Source of the DNA: Lachnospiraceae bacterium A4
GTDB lineage: Bacteria > Bacillota > Clostridia > Lachnospirales > Lachnospiraceae
Direction: 5' to 3'
Assembly (NCBI GenBank): GCA_000403215.2
Contig: KE159530.1
Span: forward strand, 1 to 64,000
Length of the DNA: 64,000 nucleotides
Part shown: piece by piece, positions 44,939 through 54,499 of the stretch
How the letters are laid out: each line of letters opens with the position of its first letter
Numbering within the stretch: the first letter of the stretch is position 1
Made by a program: the position numbers and the translations under genes
Notes under the pieces: generated by a model
The model's database searches: none
Seen by the model: only the letters and a program-made list of their open reading frames with translations
Told to the model about the DNA's origin: nothing

Positions 44939-45933
44939 CACAAAGCGAAAAGTGGGTTCAATACGAAAAACGGTGGAAGTGGAGGGATTTTTATTTTAAT
45001 AAATGTCTTAGACGCCACGGGATCGTAAAATATTTTCACAGAGAGCCGGTTATGCCACATTACGCAAAAAAATGGGTAATGTCATCGTCAAAAACAAATG
45101 ATTATATTTATCAAAAAATCATAGAAGGAGAGCCTTTTTTAGCTTGCCGTTTTGGTAATACAGAGCTTCAGACAGTTGTAGGGTATCTCAAGATTAAGTA
45201 TAAGGGACACAATGCAGAAGATGATGCGTATCTGGATAAATGGTTTAATAAATTAGGGCAGTTGTCGGGATTTTTTCCAGTGGATTATCAATATCTGAAA
45301 CCATTTTCTGAATTAATCCTCAGTTCGGGCGCGAATGCAGATTTACTTGCAATGTGGCATTTAAATATGGAGGATTTTGTTATTGAGGAATTTGCACCAA
45401 ACGTAGATTTAACATTCCTATTTCGTTTGGAGCCTTGGCTTGCGCCGGGCAGACCATGGTCTGCTGCATTGCAGGGAAAAAAGGTATTAGTGATTCATCC
45501 ATTTGAAAAGTCCATTCAGGAACAGTACAAAAAGCGTGTTATGATATTTCCAAATTCGCAGATTTTGCCTGAATTTGAATTAAAAACATTAAAAGCTGTG
45601 CAAACATTATGCGGCGAGCAGGACGAACGGTTTGAAACGTGGTTTGATGCGCTTGACTATATGTATGAGCAGGCACTGAATATCGACTTTGATGTAGCCA
45701 TTATTGGGTGTGGTGCTTATGGGATGCCACTGGCATCAAAGTTGAAAAATGCGGGAAAACAGGCAATTCATCTGGGAGGGGCAACACAGCTTCTATTTGG
45801 TATCAAAGGGTATCGCTGGGAAGAACAGTATCCTACTAAAATTGCCTCCTTTTTTAATGATGCGTGGATCAGACCGCTCGCTGAAGAGACACCACGCAAT
45901 GCAGGAACAGTAGAAAAAAAGTGCTATTGGTGA
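44935..45933 (+). CDS. Putative GT-D-like glycosyltransferase
   Basis: A 332-residue soluble protein. FLACRFGNTELQTV (69-81) resembles the R-Y-G-D-G-E site of GT-D enzymes, with RFGNTE instead. A C-terminal block with FDVAIIGCGAYGMPLASKLK, then QAIHLGGATQLLFGIKG, resembles the GT-D end, where a G-P-T segment and IDIGH-like residues occur. The clearer GT-D domain in this window is at 55026. GGAGG lies before the chosen ATG. I am moderately sure of a nucleotide-sugar role and unsure of the exact family. Confidence 0.5.
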   Translation: MTQSEKWVQYEKRWKWRDFYFNKCLRRHGIVKYFHREPVMPHYAKKWVMSSSKTNDYIYQKIIEGEPFLACRFGNTELQTVVGYLKIKYKGHNAEDDAYLDKWFNKLGQLSGFFPVDYQYLKPFSELILSSGANADLLAMWHLNMEDFVIEEFAPNVDLTFLFRLEPWLAPGRPWSAALQGKKVLVIHPFEKSIQEQYKKRVMIFPNSQILPEFELKTLKAVQTLCGEQDERFETWFDALDYMYEQALNIDFDVAIIGCGAYGMPLASKLKNAGKQAIHLGGATQLLFGIKGYRWEEQYPTKIASFFNDAWIRPLAEETPRNAGTVEKKCYW

Positions 45934-45969
45934 TCTTGCAATGGTAATAGATAGAAAGGAAGGAACGAA

Positions 45970-46722
45970 ATGTCAAACCTATTAGTGACAATCCTGACTC
46001 CCTGTTTTAATAGTGCAAAAACAATAGAAAAAACGCTGGACTGCATCGAAAGACAAACTTATTCAAACATTGAATATATAATTATAGATGGCGGTTCCAC
46101 AGACGACACCCTAACAATCATAAACAGACACCGAGACAAGCTTCCTAAGCGTTTTGTGCTTATATCAGAGAAGGATAATGGCATCTATGATGCAATGAAC
46201 AAAGGCATACAGCATGCAAACGGGGAATTGATTGGGATTGTAAACAGTGATGACTGGTATGAGGCTGACACGGTTGAACAGGTGATAACACATTATAATA
46301 ATGAAAAGTATCAGGTAATTTACGGTATGCAGCGGACTTACATGGACGGCAGAGAAAAATCAATATTCATTAACAACCATGAGTTTTTGGCTGAACAAAT
46401 GATAACACACCCTACTTGTTTTGTGACAAAGGCTGCATACGAAGATTTTGGTGTATTTGATCTTAAATACCATTCATCTGCGGATTTGGAGCTAATGTTG
46501 AGATTTTATGAAACAAAAAGAGTGATATTTACGCCCGTCATGCAGATTTTGTCAAATTTTCAGCTCGGCGGGATGTCAAGCAGTCAGATGGGAGTCCGAG
46601 AGAGCGCAAAGATTCGTTATCAACGGGGATATTTGTCAAAAAAAAGATACTGTTTTGTACTCATGAAGAGTTATATCTATGAATTGTTTCACAGAGAGAA
46701 AAGCATCAAAAATTTCTTTTAA
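45970..46722 (+). CDS. GT2 family glycosyltransferase (WcaA-like)
   Basis: A 250-residue GT-A enzyme: [29 protein letters not shown] (40-50), [15 protein letters not shown] (67-81), IVNSDDWYE with the metal site. The GIYDAMNKG block is typical of short colanic-acid and capsule GT2 enzymes. GGAAGGA precedes the ATG. It belongs to the AT-rich segment. Substrate is unknown. Confidence 0.9.
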   Translation: MSNLLVTILTPCFNSAKTIEKTLDCIERQTYSNIEYIIIDGGSTDDTLTIINRHRDKLPKRFVLISEKDNGIYDAMNKGIQHANGELIGIVNSDDWYEADTVEQVITHYNNEKYQVIYGMQRTYMDGREKSIFINNHEFLAEQMITHPTCFVTKAAYEDFGVFDLKYHSSADLELMLRFYETKRVIFTPVMQILSNFQLGGMSSSQMGVRESAKIRYQRGYLSKKRYCFVLMKSYIYELFHREKSIKNFF

Positions 46723-46735
46723 AATGGAGAATAAT

Positions 46736-47869
46736 TTGAAAATAGGTATTATATCACTTAATATAGAAGGAAAAAGTTTAAGCAACTATTATAATTCACA
46801 GGCTGAGGGGCTTGCCAAGGCATTTGCCCAGAAGGGACATGATGTATTAGTATATCATTTGATTCCTGACTTGGGGCAGGATTCGGAAAAATTTACAAGA
46901 AACGGGATTACAATCGAATATCGCAGATGTAAACATATTAGTAAGCATGCGTTGCTCGATTGTACTCAGCTTGATAAGTTAAGAGACTGTTATATTACAG
47001 CTTCAGATAATTACATCGCGTTTCGAAATTTTTATAAATGGTGTAGGAGAAATAGTATTCTCTGCCTTCCATATATTGGGGTAGTGCGAAGTAATAATTC
47101 GTCACGACTGAAGAAAAGAATAGTTGACATTCTGTGTGATAACGTGCAATATTATAAGAAAGTACCAACAGTGGTAAAGACGCCGGCGCTTGCAAAATAT
47201 TTAAAAAGTATGGGGGCAGGTAAAAATGTTTATACCGTACCGGTAGGTCTTGATACAGGGCTTTTAAAAAAAGATTATGCAGATTATAATAAATCCGAAT
47301 TGAAACAGGCATGGGGCTATAAAGAAAATGATAAGGTTATATTGTTTGTAGGACGTATGACTGCGGAAAAGCAGCCGCTTAAAATGATAAGTATCTTTGA
47401 GAAAATATATCATTGTGATAATCAGTACCGTCTGCTTATGGTAGGTCAAGGAGAGTTGTTCGAAGCAGCAGAGGCTGCAATCAGTCACAGTGCGCTGAAC
47501 AGTGTAGTAGCGATATACAACAAAGTCCCCAACGAAAAAATGTGGGAACTTTACCGTTTATCAGAATGCTATGTGAATTTGAATACACATGAGATATTTG
47601 GCATGGCAATACTCGAAGCTATGTACTATGAATGTATAGTGATAGCGTTTGATGCTCCCGGACCTTCATTTATAATTGAAAATGAAAAATCAGGTTATCT
47701 TTGTGATACAGAGGATATTCTTATTGACAAGATCTTGAAAGCAGATTGTCAAAAGACAGGCATATATGCACATAAACGCATCTTAACGCATTTTGTGTGG
47801 GAAAAATCAGCTCAGCAGATGCTGGATATAATTAATATATATGTCTCTAAAGAAAAAAAAGTTTTATAA
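46736..47869 (+). CDS. GT4 family glycosyltransferase
   Basis: A 377-residue GT-B enzyme. The N-terminal domain opens [29 protein letters not shown] (in parts) and the C-terminal domain has [15 protein letters not shown], then the donor-binding [24 protein letters not shown] region with the E-x7-E motif. I favour a TTG start, with GGAG six bases before it; the ATG 12 bases upstream and one at 46679 lack a ribosome site. Retaining transfer from a nucleotide sugar is expected. Composition is strongly AT-rich (one sampled 60-base line is 30 percent GC). Confidence 0.85.
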   Translation: MKIGIISLNIEGKSLSNYYNSQAEGLAKAFAQKGHDVLVYHLIPDLGQDSEKFTRNGITIEYRRCKHISKHALLDCTQLDKLRDCYITASDNYIAFRNFYKWCRRNSILCLPYIGVVRSNNSSRLKKRIVDILCDNVQYYKKVPTVVKTPALAKYLKSMGAGKNVYTVPVGLDTGLLKKDYADYNKSELKQAWGYKENDKVILFVGRMTAEKQPLKMISIFEKIYHCDNQYRLLMVGQGELFEAAEAAISHSALNSVVAIYNKVPNEKMWELYRLSECYVNLNTHEIFGMAILEAMYYECIVIAFDAPGPSFIIENEKSGYLCDTEDILIDKILKADCQKTGIYAHKRILTHFVWEKSAQQMLDIINIYVSKEKKVL

Positions 47870-47917
47870 TATAGCATATCTAATGATGTATATAGTGGAG
47901 TTTATGGAGGAACGGTA

Positions 47918-48850
47918 ATGATACAAAGGGTGCTCGAAATAATAGAAGAGCAGGGAATGCTTGGACTAATAAAGACAGGATATAAGAGAACACTGCCGTT
48001 CCGCAATAAAATTAGGTGGGGGCTATACTCCCATAAAAAGGGCTGGACTGGAATTACAAATCAGAAAAGAAAAGTAAAAGTAATTGTTTCATTAACCTCT
48101 TTTCCCGCAAGAATCGATATCGTTGATATTACGATAAAATCTTTGTTAATGCAGTCTTTAAAACCAGATGAAATTATATTGTGGCTTGCAAAGGGTCAAT
48201 TCTCAGGCGAAGAAAACGGATTGCCGACAAAACTACTAAAACTAAAAAAGTATGGCTTAACAATTAATTGGTGTAATGATATAAAGTCATACAAAAAGCT
48301 AATACCTGCTTTGCGCATGTATCCTGATGATATTATTGTGACTGCGGATGATGATGTCTACTATGAAAGACAATGGCTCAAAAGATTGTATTTAGGATAT
48401 ACGAAGGATCCAAATTATGTACACTGTCATAGAATAACTAAATTTTATATAGAAGATCATGAGTATAAAATTAAAGAAGGTGAGTTTGAAGTTTATCCAT
48501 TTCCCTCGTATTTGCATAAGCTTACGGGGGTAGGCGGAGTCTTATATCCTCCACATATTCTGGATCAGAATGTGCTTGATGAGGAAAAGTGTAGAAAACT
48601 TGCTCCGACAAATGATGATATATGGTTTTGGCTTATGGCAGTTTTGAATGGTGCTAAAATAAATGTCGTGAAAAATAATATACCAAGAATAGAAGCAATA
48701 AAGGGTACTCAGGAAGGGGAATGCCTGAATAAGATCAACGACAGTGGAGAAGGCCTTCTATGGAAAGATTTTCACAGGTTGCTCGGTGAGTATCCTCAAT
48801 TAGACGATATATTGCGCAATGAATATAAGACAATGCAAAATATGATGTAA
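47918..48850 (+). CDS. GT-A glycosyltransferase family protein
   Basis: A 310-residue soluble protein. KVIVSLTSFPARIDIVDITIKSLL (in two parts), a PDEIILWLAKGQF block and VTADDDVYYERQWLKRL with the DDD metal site define a GT-A type group common in Firmicutes capsule loci. TNDDIWFWLMA near the C-terminus supplies the acidic acceptor-side residues. GGAGG precedes the ATG. Part of the AT-rich segment. No substrate can be assigned. Confidence 0.78.
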   Translation: MIQRVLEIIEEQGMLGLIKTGYKRTLPFRNKIRWGLYSHKKGWTGITNQKRKVKVIVSLTSFPARIDIVDITIKSLLMQSLKPDEIILWLAKGQFSGEENGLPTKLLKLKKYGLTINWCNDIKSYKKLIPALRMYPDDIIVTADDDVYYERQWLKRLYLGYTKDPNYVHCHRITKFYIEDHEYKIKEGEFEVYPFPSYLHKLTGVGGVLYPPHILDQNVLDEEKCRKLAPTNDDIWFWLMAVLNGAKINVVKNNIPRIEAIKGTQEGECLNKINDSGEGLLWKDFHRLLGEYPQLDDILRNEYKTMQNMM

Positions 48851-48906
48851 TAAAGAGTGAAGCACCGCTCGCTCAAAAGCTGTTATAGAAACAGGAGGAT
48901 GAAAAG

Positions 48907-49869
48907 ATGTCAATAATCAGGAAAGTTATATACAGCTGCAAATTTGGTGGGGTTAGATACCTTATATATAAAATATTTGATAAAATAAATGGTAGTAAAA
49001 ATGCGGATGAGCTCAGATATAAGATAATCAGTGGGGCTGATGAAAGCCAGTATCCAACCTTGTTGAAAAAGCTCTATGGGGCATCTACAGGAGAAAAGCT
49101 GCACTTGGAGGCTCCTGTGACGTATAATGAGAAGATACAATGGATTAAACTGTATGATAAAAATCCATTAAACGCAATGCTCTCTGATAAATACAAGGTC
49201 TGCGATTGGGTAGCAGATAAAATAGGAGAGGAGTACCTTATACCATTATATGGTGTTTGGGATAATTTTGATGATATTGATTTCTCAAAGCTTCCCCGAC
49301 AGTTTGTACTTAAATTAAATACTGGCTCAGGTGCAAATGTCATCGTCAAGGATAAGGCAGAACTGGACATAAACAGCGCAAGAGAGAAAATAACAAATGC
49401 AATGAAGAAGAATTTTGCATATTATTGGATGGAACTGCATTATAAGGATATTGTTCCCAAAATTATCGCAGAGAAATTTTTATGTCAAAGTAATAATGAT
49501 TTGTATGATTACAAATTTATGTGTTTTAATGGTGAAGTAAAATATTTTTGGGTAGATACAGGAAGGTTTACGCACCATCGAAGATATATTTTTGATACAC
49601 AGGGAAATTTTACGCAAAACAGATGGGGATATAGTAATGCGGGCATTGTTCCAGAACTTCCATCGAACTATAAAGAAATGATAAAACTTGCTGCAAAGTT
49701 GAGTGAAGGTTTCTGCCATGTAAGAGTGGATTTATATAATGTGGAGGGGAAAATATACTTTGGTGAAATGACATTTACCACCGAGGGCGGACTAAATTAT
49801 ATTACTCCGAGGGAATTTAATGTAGAATTAGGCAGTTATCTAAAACTACCGATAGATAGACTTGCATAA
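48907..49869 (+). CDS. TupA-like ATP-grasp protein
   Basis: A 320-residue protein of the TupA-like ATP-grasp group found in polysaccharide loci. The order of blocks is TYNEKIQWIKLYD (about 72-84), DKYKVCDWVADKIGEEYLIP, FVLKLNTGSGANVIV (nucleotide loop), YDYKFMCFNGEVKYF and VRVDLYNVEGKIYFGEMTFTTEGG with the metal-binding E/T residues. TupA joins glutamate and glucuronate units in teichuronopeptide, so a sugar-amino-acid or peptide link on the glycan is possible; this is inferred from family. AGGAGG precedes the ATG. It is the last gene of the AT-rich segment. Confidence 0.85.
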   Translation: MSIIRKVIYSCKFGGVRYLIYKIFDKINGSKNADELRYKIISGADESQYPTLLKKLYGASTGEKLHLEAPVTYNEKIQWIKLYDKNPLNAMLSDKYKVCDWVADKIGEEYLIPLYGVWDNFDDIDFSKLPRQFVLKLNTGSGANVIVKDKAELDINSAREKITNAMKKNFAYYWMELHYKDIVPKIIAEKFLCQSNNDLYDYKFMCFNGEVKYFWVDTGRFTHHRRYIFDTQGNFTQNRWGYSNAGIVPELPSNYKEMIKLAAKLSEGFCHVRVDLYNVEGKIYFGEMTFTTEGGLNYITPREFNVELGSYLKLPIDRLA

Positions 49870-49950
49870 GGAAATATGACCATGTCAATAATATTGCTTT
49901 AGCGCAGGTTTAAGCATACTATAAATTGCAATATTTGGAGGAGTATAAGG

Positions 49951-51048
49951 ATGCAGGTAAAATGCAATGTACTTGACAGACAGTTTCAGCTGTATCAGGA
50001 GGAATACGAGCAGGCCGCGCTGCGCGTGCTGCGTTCCGGCTGGTATGTGCTGGGAAACGAGGTGCGGCAGTTTGAGGAAGAATTCGCACAGTTTACAGGA
50101 AGAAAATATTGTGTCGGTTTAAATTCAGGGCTTGATGCGCTTATCATGTCCGTGAGGGCGCTTGGCATCGGCGGGGGCGATGAGGTCATCGTGCAGGCCA
50201 ATACGTATATTGCGACTGTGCTTGGCATTACGGAAAACGGTGCGGTTCCCGTGTTTGTCGAGCCGGACGAATATTTTAACATGGATGCGGACAAGATAGA
50301 AAAAGCAGTCACGGACAGGACAAAGGCAGTTATGGTGACACATTTGTATGGACAGGCGTCTGACATGACAAGGATTGCGGCGATTGCCGACAGGCACGGG
50401 CTGCTGCTGATCGAGGACTGTGCGCAGTCCCATGGCGCCTGTTATGCGGGAAAGATGACAGGAACATTCGGTATTTCAGGCTGCTTTAGCTTTTATCCGA
50501 CAAAGAATCTCGGCGCTTTTGGCGATGCGGGTGCTGTCGTCACGGACGACGAGGCGTTTGCGGACAAGCTGCGCATGATGCGCAATTACGGCAGCAAGGT
50601 GAAGTATCACAATGAAATAGAAGGTATCAATTCACGGCTTGATGAAATGCAGGCCGCGCTTTTGCGTGTAAAATTGTCACATCTGCGGGAGCTTAACGAC
50701 GAGAGAAAAGTGCTTGCGCAGCGCTACAATGAGGGGATTGTGAATCCCGAAGTCCTTCTGCCAAGGCTTCGGGACGGCGCGGAGAGTATTTACCATCAGT
50801 ATGTAGTAAGATGCGCGTCGCGCAGTTTGCTGCAAAAATCACTGGAACAAAGCGGCATCCAGACACAGATTCATTATCCGGTTCCCCCGCATCTGGCGGA
50901 CTGTTATAGCTATCTTGGGCATCATAAGGGAGAATTTCCGATTACAGAGACATATGCGGACGAGGTTTTGAGCCTGCCCATCTATACAGGAATGACGCAG
51001 GCCGAACAGGATTATGTGATAGAGCAGATCAATGCATGGAGGGTGTAG
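49951..51048 (+). CDS. DegT/DnrJ/EryC1/StrS sugar aminotransferase (FdtB/QdtB-like)
   Basis: A 365-residue PLP enzyme that aminates keto-sugar nucleotides. Landmarks are LNSGLDALIMSVRAL (57-71), IEDCAQSHGA with Asp156, and SFYPTKNLGAFGDAG with the PLP-binding Lys185. The closest layout is that of 3-aminotransferases for dTDP-Fuc3N or dTDP-Qui3N, supported by a FdtA-like ketoisomerase gene at 54083 and acetyltransferases beside it. GGAGG before the ATG. Base composition returns sharply to GC-rich here (a sampled line is 58 percent GC). rmlA and rmlB, needed for the precursor, are outside the window. Confidence 0.88.
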   Translation: MQVKCNVLDRQFQLYQEEYEQAALRVLRSGWYVLGNEVRQFEEEFAQFTGRKYCVGLNSGLDALIMSVRALGIGGGDEVIVQANTYIATVLGITENGAVPVFVEPDEYFNMDADKIEKAVTDRTKAVMVTHLYGQASDMTRIAAIADRHGLLLIEDCAQSHGACYAGKMTGTFGISGCFSFYPTKNLGAFGDAGAVVTDDEAFADKLRMMRNYGSKVKYHNEIEGINSRLDEMQAALLRVKLSHLRELNDERKVLAQRYNEGIVNPEVLLPRLRDGAESIYHQYVVRCASRSLLQKSLEQSGIQTQIHYPVPPHLADCYSYLGHHKGEFPITETYADEVLSLPIYTGMTQAEQDYVIEQINAWRV

Positions 51049-52452
51049 ATGAAGCTGATGGCGGGAACCGCAATGGGAAAGGATAATAAACAGCGCATTC
51101 TGTTTGGCGCAGTCACAGTGTTTACATTAGTGTTCTTTTACGCTTTTATGTACTCCGATATACTGATAACGACAAGCTTTGGCGTCAATTTTTGGGATGT
51201 GCTTTTCAGCGGGGACATATTCCGGTTTTACGAGGTGTGCCATTCTGATGTCGATACGGCGGCATACCATATTTTCAACACGCCGGATTATGATTTCCTG
51301 ATTTATATTATCTTTGCGATATGGAATCTGCCGCTCTGGATTGCCAGAAAGGCGGTGCATGTCAACATATGGGAGTCGGCGCTTGCGATTGCATGGGCAA
51401 AGACAATCATTCTTGTATTTACTGCGCTTACGGTGCGTGCGCTGACCAATATCTGCAAGACACTTAGTGTTGACGAGCAGGGCAGGAAGGATGCCGTGCT
51501 CCTGTTTCTGACGTCCTCCATTCTTTTTATGAGTGTGTTTGTCACGTCTCAGTACGATATCATCTATCTGTTCTTTATGCTGAAAGCGTTTGACAATTAC
51601 CTCAAAGGCGATATGCGGCGGTTCACGGCATGGATGGCGGTGGCAGTTCCGGTTAAGTCGCTTGCGGTATTTTTGTTTCCGGCGCTTTTGCTGTACAAGG
51701 AGAAAAATGTGCTTCGGATTTGCCTGCACACCGCGGCGCTGTTTCTGCCGTGGCTTTTGCTTCAGTTTCTGTTTCCGATGGGGGACGGAAATGGCGGGAA
51801 TCTCGACAACATTCTTGTGATATTCGGGCAGAAGCTCGTGTTCCGCAAGCTGGAGATTCCGATATTCCTGCTGGCGATCATTGTACTTTATATTGCGTGC
51901 TATGCTCTGAAGGCACCGCAGGACGAAAAAAAGGCTGGAATCAACAGTGTGCGCATTGCGTTTTTGTCCTATGCGCTGTTTTTCATCTTGTGCAGTACCA
52001 ATCCGTACTGGTATATTCTTTTGCTACCGTTTCAATGCATTCTGACTGTACTGAATGCGGACAGAAAGTATCTGAACACGATTCTCGAAACCATCACCTC
52101 GATTTGTTATGTCGGTATGTATGTGTGGCTGATTCCATGGTGCTTTGATGTGAAACTGGTGCGGAGTACGTATGTGGCAAAGCTGTTTGGGCTGCGCGAG
52201 AATACTACGGATAACAGTCTTGAAATACTCCACACAGTCCTGCCGTCGGTGTATGATATGGCAGAGAGCCGGGCGGCGGCATATCTGTTCATGGTATTTT
52301 TGGCGGGAAACATTGTATATGTGGCACTTAACTTCATGCGCTGTGAGAATATTGCGCTTCGGAATACGGACACGCCCAAGTACTTGTATGCCATTCGCTA
52401 TGCTATTGGAATCGGCGTGTGCATGTTTCCGATGATGGCGTATATTTTTTAA
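51049..52452 (+). CDS. Multi-spanning GT-C-like membrane protein (paralogue of the gene at 59501)
   Basis: A 467-residue protein with about ten helices. After the first helix an outside segment leads to NTPDYDFLIYIIFAIWNLPLW; the paralogue at 59501 has GYPSYDFFIYLIFAIWDFPLY at the same place, and both have a SQYDIIYLFF- or CGYDVISLFF-like helix later. The plan resembles bacterial mannosyltransferase-like GT-C proteins, but no named family is certain. The ATG follows the previous stop directly, with GGAGG just upstream. It lies inside the aminosugar module and may be the enzyme that transfers that sugar outside. Confidence 0.62.
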   Translation: MKLMAGTAMGKDNKQRILFGAVTVFTLVFFYAFMYSDILITTSFGVNFWDVLFSGDIFRFYEVCHSDVDTAAYHIFNTPDYDFLIYIIFAIWNLPLWIARKAVHVNIWESALAIAWAKTIILVFTALTVRALTNICKTLSVDEQGRKDAVLLFLTSSILFMSVFVTSQYDIIYLFFMLKAFDNYLKGDMRRFTAWMAVAVPVKSLAVFLFPALLLYKEKNVLRICLHTAALFLPWLLLQFLFPMGDGNGGNLDNILVIFGQKLVFRKLEIPIFLLAIIVLYIACYALKAPQDEKKAGINSVRIAFLSYALFFILCSTNPYWYILLLPFQCILTVLNADRKYLNTILETITSICYVGMYVWLIPWCFDVKLVRSTYVAKLFGLRENTTDNSLEILHTVLPSVYDMAESRAAAYLFMVFLAGNIVYVALNFMRCENIALRNTDTPKYLYAIRYAIGIGVCMFPMMAYIF

Positions 52453-52517
52453 GAGACATTGGCGGACAAATTTGTAGTGGGGCTTGGCGGTGTGAATTTT
52501 ACGAAGTACCGGAAATA

Positions 52518-52548
52518 GATAGGAAGAGATAGGAATAAGAGATAGGAA
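52518..52548 (+). repeat. Short purine-rich direct repeats before the acetyltransferase gene
   Basis: GATAGGAA occurs three times (52518-52525, 52528-52535, 52541-52548) in the last 40 bases before the ATG. Each copy holds an AGGAA that can act as a weak ribosome site, and slippage could change their number. Confidence 0.6.
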
Positions 52549-52556
52549 TAAGAAAC

Positions 52557-53063
52557 ATGATACGCAGACTGGAACATAAAGATGCACCACTCATGCTCGA
52601 GTGGATGCACGAAGAGGATATCAACAGGGCGTTTCGACAGCCCTTTGGCAGGTTTACGGCGGAACATGCCGTTCATTTCATTGACAACAGTTTTAACGAG
52701 AAAAACAGGCACTTTGCGGTGGTAAACGAAACGGACGAATATCTTGGGACTGTGAGCCTCAAAAATATATCGCAGACAGACCGCTCGGCGGAGTATGCCA
52801 TTATCGTCAGAAGTACGGCGCGGGGGACGGGCGTGGCAAGGCGGGCGACAGAAAATATCCTGAACTATGCATTTGACACGCTGGGGCTTCACAGGGTGTA
52901 TCTGAATGTGCTGGAGCAGAACGAGCGCGCAAGGCATTTCTATACAAAGTGCGGCTTTATGTATGAGGGGACATCAAGGGATGCCATACTGCTAAACGGC
53001 AGGTATGAGAGTCTTGCATGGTATGGAATGATAAACGATAAGGAGCAGGAAGAGGATGAGTAA
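52557..53063 (+). CDS. GNAT-family N-acetyltransferase
   Basis: A 168-residue RimJ/RimL-type acetyltransferase: the RRLEHKDAPLMLEWMHE opening, acetyl-CoA loop ARGTGVARRA (about 89-98), and LGLHRVYLNVLEQNERARHFYTKCGF. It is a clear paralogue of the protein at 54493 (same length and blocks). Next to a sugar aminotransferase it is a good candidate for N-acylation of the aminosugar nucleotide. Its 3' end overlaps the GtrB-like gene by eight bases, so translation is coupled. Confidence 0.88.
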   Translation: MIRRLEHKDAPLMLEWMHEEDINRAFRQPFGRFTAEHAVHFIDNSFNEKNRHFAVVNETDEYLGTVSLKNISQTDRSAEYAIIVRSTARGTGVARRATENILNYAFDTLGLHRVYLNVLEQNERARHFYTKCGFMYEGTSRDAILLNGRYESLAWYGMINDKEQEEDE

Positions 53064-53994
53064 GATATCAATTGTCGTACCAGTTTATTTTAACGCGGAC
53101 ACACTGATGATGTTATATAATGACATGAAAGAAAAGATTCTTGGCGTGCTGGGAGATTATGAGCTGGTGTTTGTCGATGATGGTTCGCAGGACGATTCGT
53201 GGAAGATTATCAACGAGATTTATGAGATGGACAGGGAACATGTGCAGTGCGTGAAGCTGTCGCGGAATTTTGGCGAGCACGCGGCGCTTCTGGCGGGTCT
53301 TTCCGTCTGCACAGGAGACTGCGCCGTGACGAAGCAGGCAGACCTTCAGGAGGATTCCTCGATTATCCTTGAGATGTATGATCGCTGGAAGAAGGGGAAC
53401 AAGGTAGTGCTGGCAGTTCGTGCAAGCCGCGATGAAAATGCGGTCAAGAAATTTTTCGCGAATATGTATTATGCAATCGTGAGGAAATTTATAGATAAGA
53501 ACATGCCTGTCGGCGGCTGTGACTGTTATCTGATAGACCGTCAGGTGATTCAGGTCTTAGAGCTTCTCGACGAGAAAAATTCGTCGCTGACATTGCAGGT
53601 GCTCTGGGCAGGGTTTCAGACGGACAAGGTATATTTTCACCGCAAAGACAGGGAGGTCGGCAAATCAAGATGGACACTCGGCAAGAAGATCAAGCTTGTG
53701 ATTGACTCCATGATGAGTTTTTCCTACGCCCCGATACGCTTTGTGTCTGGAATGGGTGTCTTTTTCTTTATCTGTGCAGTGTTGATGGCAGTGCAGGCAG
53801 TCGTTGAGAAGTTCACGACAGGAACACCAATACTGGGCTGGGCGTCACTGATGTGCGTGGTATGCCTGACATCGGGCGCGATCCTGCTCACGCTCGGCGT
53901 TCTTGGAGAGTATATCTGGCGGACGCTCGACGCGTCGAGAAACAGACCGCCCTTTATCATAGACGAGCGCAGAAAACCGCAAAATAAGGATTGA
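53056..53994 (+). CDS. GtrB/DPM1-like polyprenyl-phosphate glycosyltransferase
   Basis: A 312-residue GT2 enzyme with two C-terminal membrane helices (about 232-255 and 265-290). KISIVVPVYFNADTLMML, FVDDGSQDDSW, LSRNFGEHAALLAGL and the KQADLQED metal-site block match bactoprenol glycosyltransferases (GtrB, DPM1), and KSRWTLGKKIKL fits the amphipathic region before the helices. Such enzymes load a sugar from a nucleotide donor onto polyprenyl phosphate for use by a GT-C enzyme outside. Here the neighbours suggest the sugar is the N-acylated 3-amino-3,6-dideoxyhexose, which is inference; glucose is the usual donor in the family. Confidence 0.88.
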   Translation: MSKISIVVPVYFNADTLMMLYNDMKEKILGVLGDYELVFVDDGSQDDSWKIINEIYEMDREHVQCVKLSRNFGEHAALLAGLSVCTGDCAVTKQADLQEDSSIILEMYDRWKKGNKVVLAVRASRDENAVKKFFANMYYAIVRKFIDKNMPVGGCDCYLIDRQVIQVLELLDEKNSSLTLQVLWAGFQTDKVYFHRKDREVGKSRWTLGKKIKLVIDSMMSFSYAPIRFVSGMGVFFFICAVLMAVQAVVEKFTTGTPILGWASLMCVVCLTSGAILLTLGVLGEYIWRTLDASRNRPPFIIDERRKPQNKD

Positions 53995-54082
53995 TTTTGT
54001 CAATGTCGGCAGACAATGCGCATTATGAGCATATTGATATCAAATGGTGGGATATATGCGCGGGAAAGCAGGAGGAAAACAG

Positions 54083-54499
54083 ATGATAGAAAAATGCAGA
54101 ATGATAGAATTTCCACAGAAGGGTGACGACAGGGGACATCTCGTTATTGTGGAGGGAAATCAGGACATTCCGTTTGAGATTAAGAGAGTCTTTTACATTT
54201 ATGGCTCAGATAAAGATGTCATCCGCGGCAAGCACGCAAACTATAACACGGAGTTTGTGCTTATCAATGTCGCCGGGACGTCCAAAGTAAAGGTGGATGA
54301 CGGCACGGAACAGAAGATTTTCAGTCTGGACAGACCGCACACCGGAATTTTTCTTCCGCGGATGGTGTGGAAGGACATGTATGATTTTTCCGAGGACTCG
54401 GTGCTTTTGGTGCTCGCAAGTGAGCATTATGACGAAACGGAATATATCCGGAGCTATCCGGAATATCTTGAGATCATGAAGGGGGAAGATTTATGTTAA
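54083..54499 (+). CDS. Sugar 3,4-ketoisomerase (FdtA/QdtA-like)
   Basis: A 138-residue cupin-fold enzyme that converts dTDP-4-keto-6-deoxyglucose to the 3-keto form. DDRGHLVIVEGNQDIPFEIKR (in two parts, 15-35), then VIRGKHANYNTEF and a WKDMYDFSEDSVLLVLAS end match the family. The motif is RGKHAN (48-53), where FdtA and QdtA have RGxHAH: His51 is kept and the second His is Asn53, which may change product or stereochemistry. AGGAGG seven bases before the ATG fixes the start. It overlaps the next acetyltransferase gene by seven bases. The aminotransferase partner is at 49951. Confidence 0.85.
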   Translation: MIEKCRMIEFPQKGDDRGHLVIVEGNQDIPFEIKRVFYIYGSDKDVIRGKHANYNTEFVLINVAGTSKVKVDDGTEQKIFSLDRPHTGIFLPRMVWKDMYDFSEDSVLLVLASEHYDETEYIRSYPEYLEIMKGEDLC

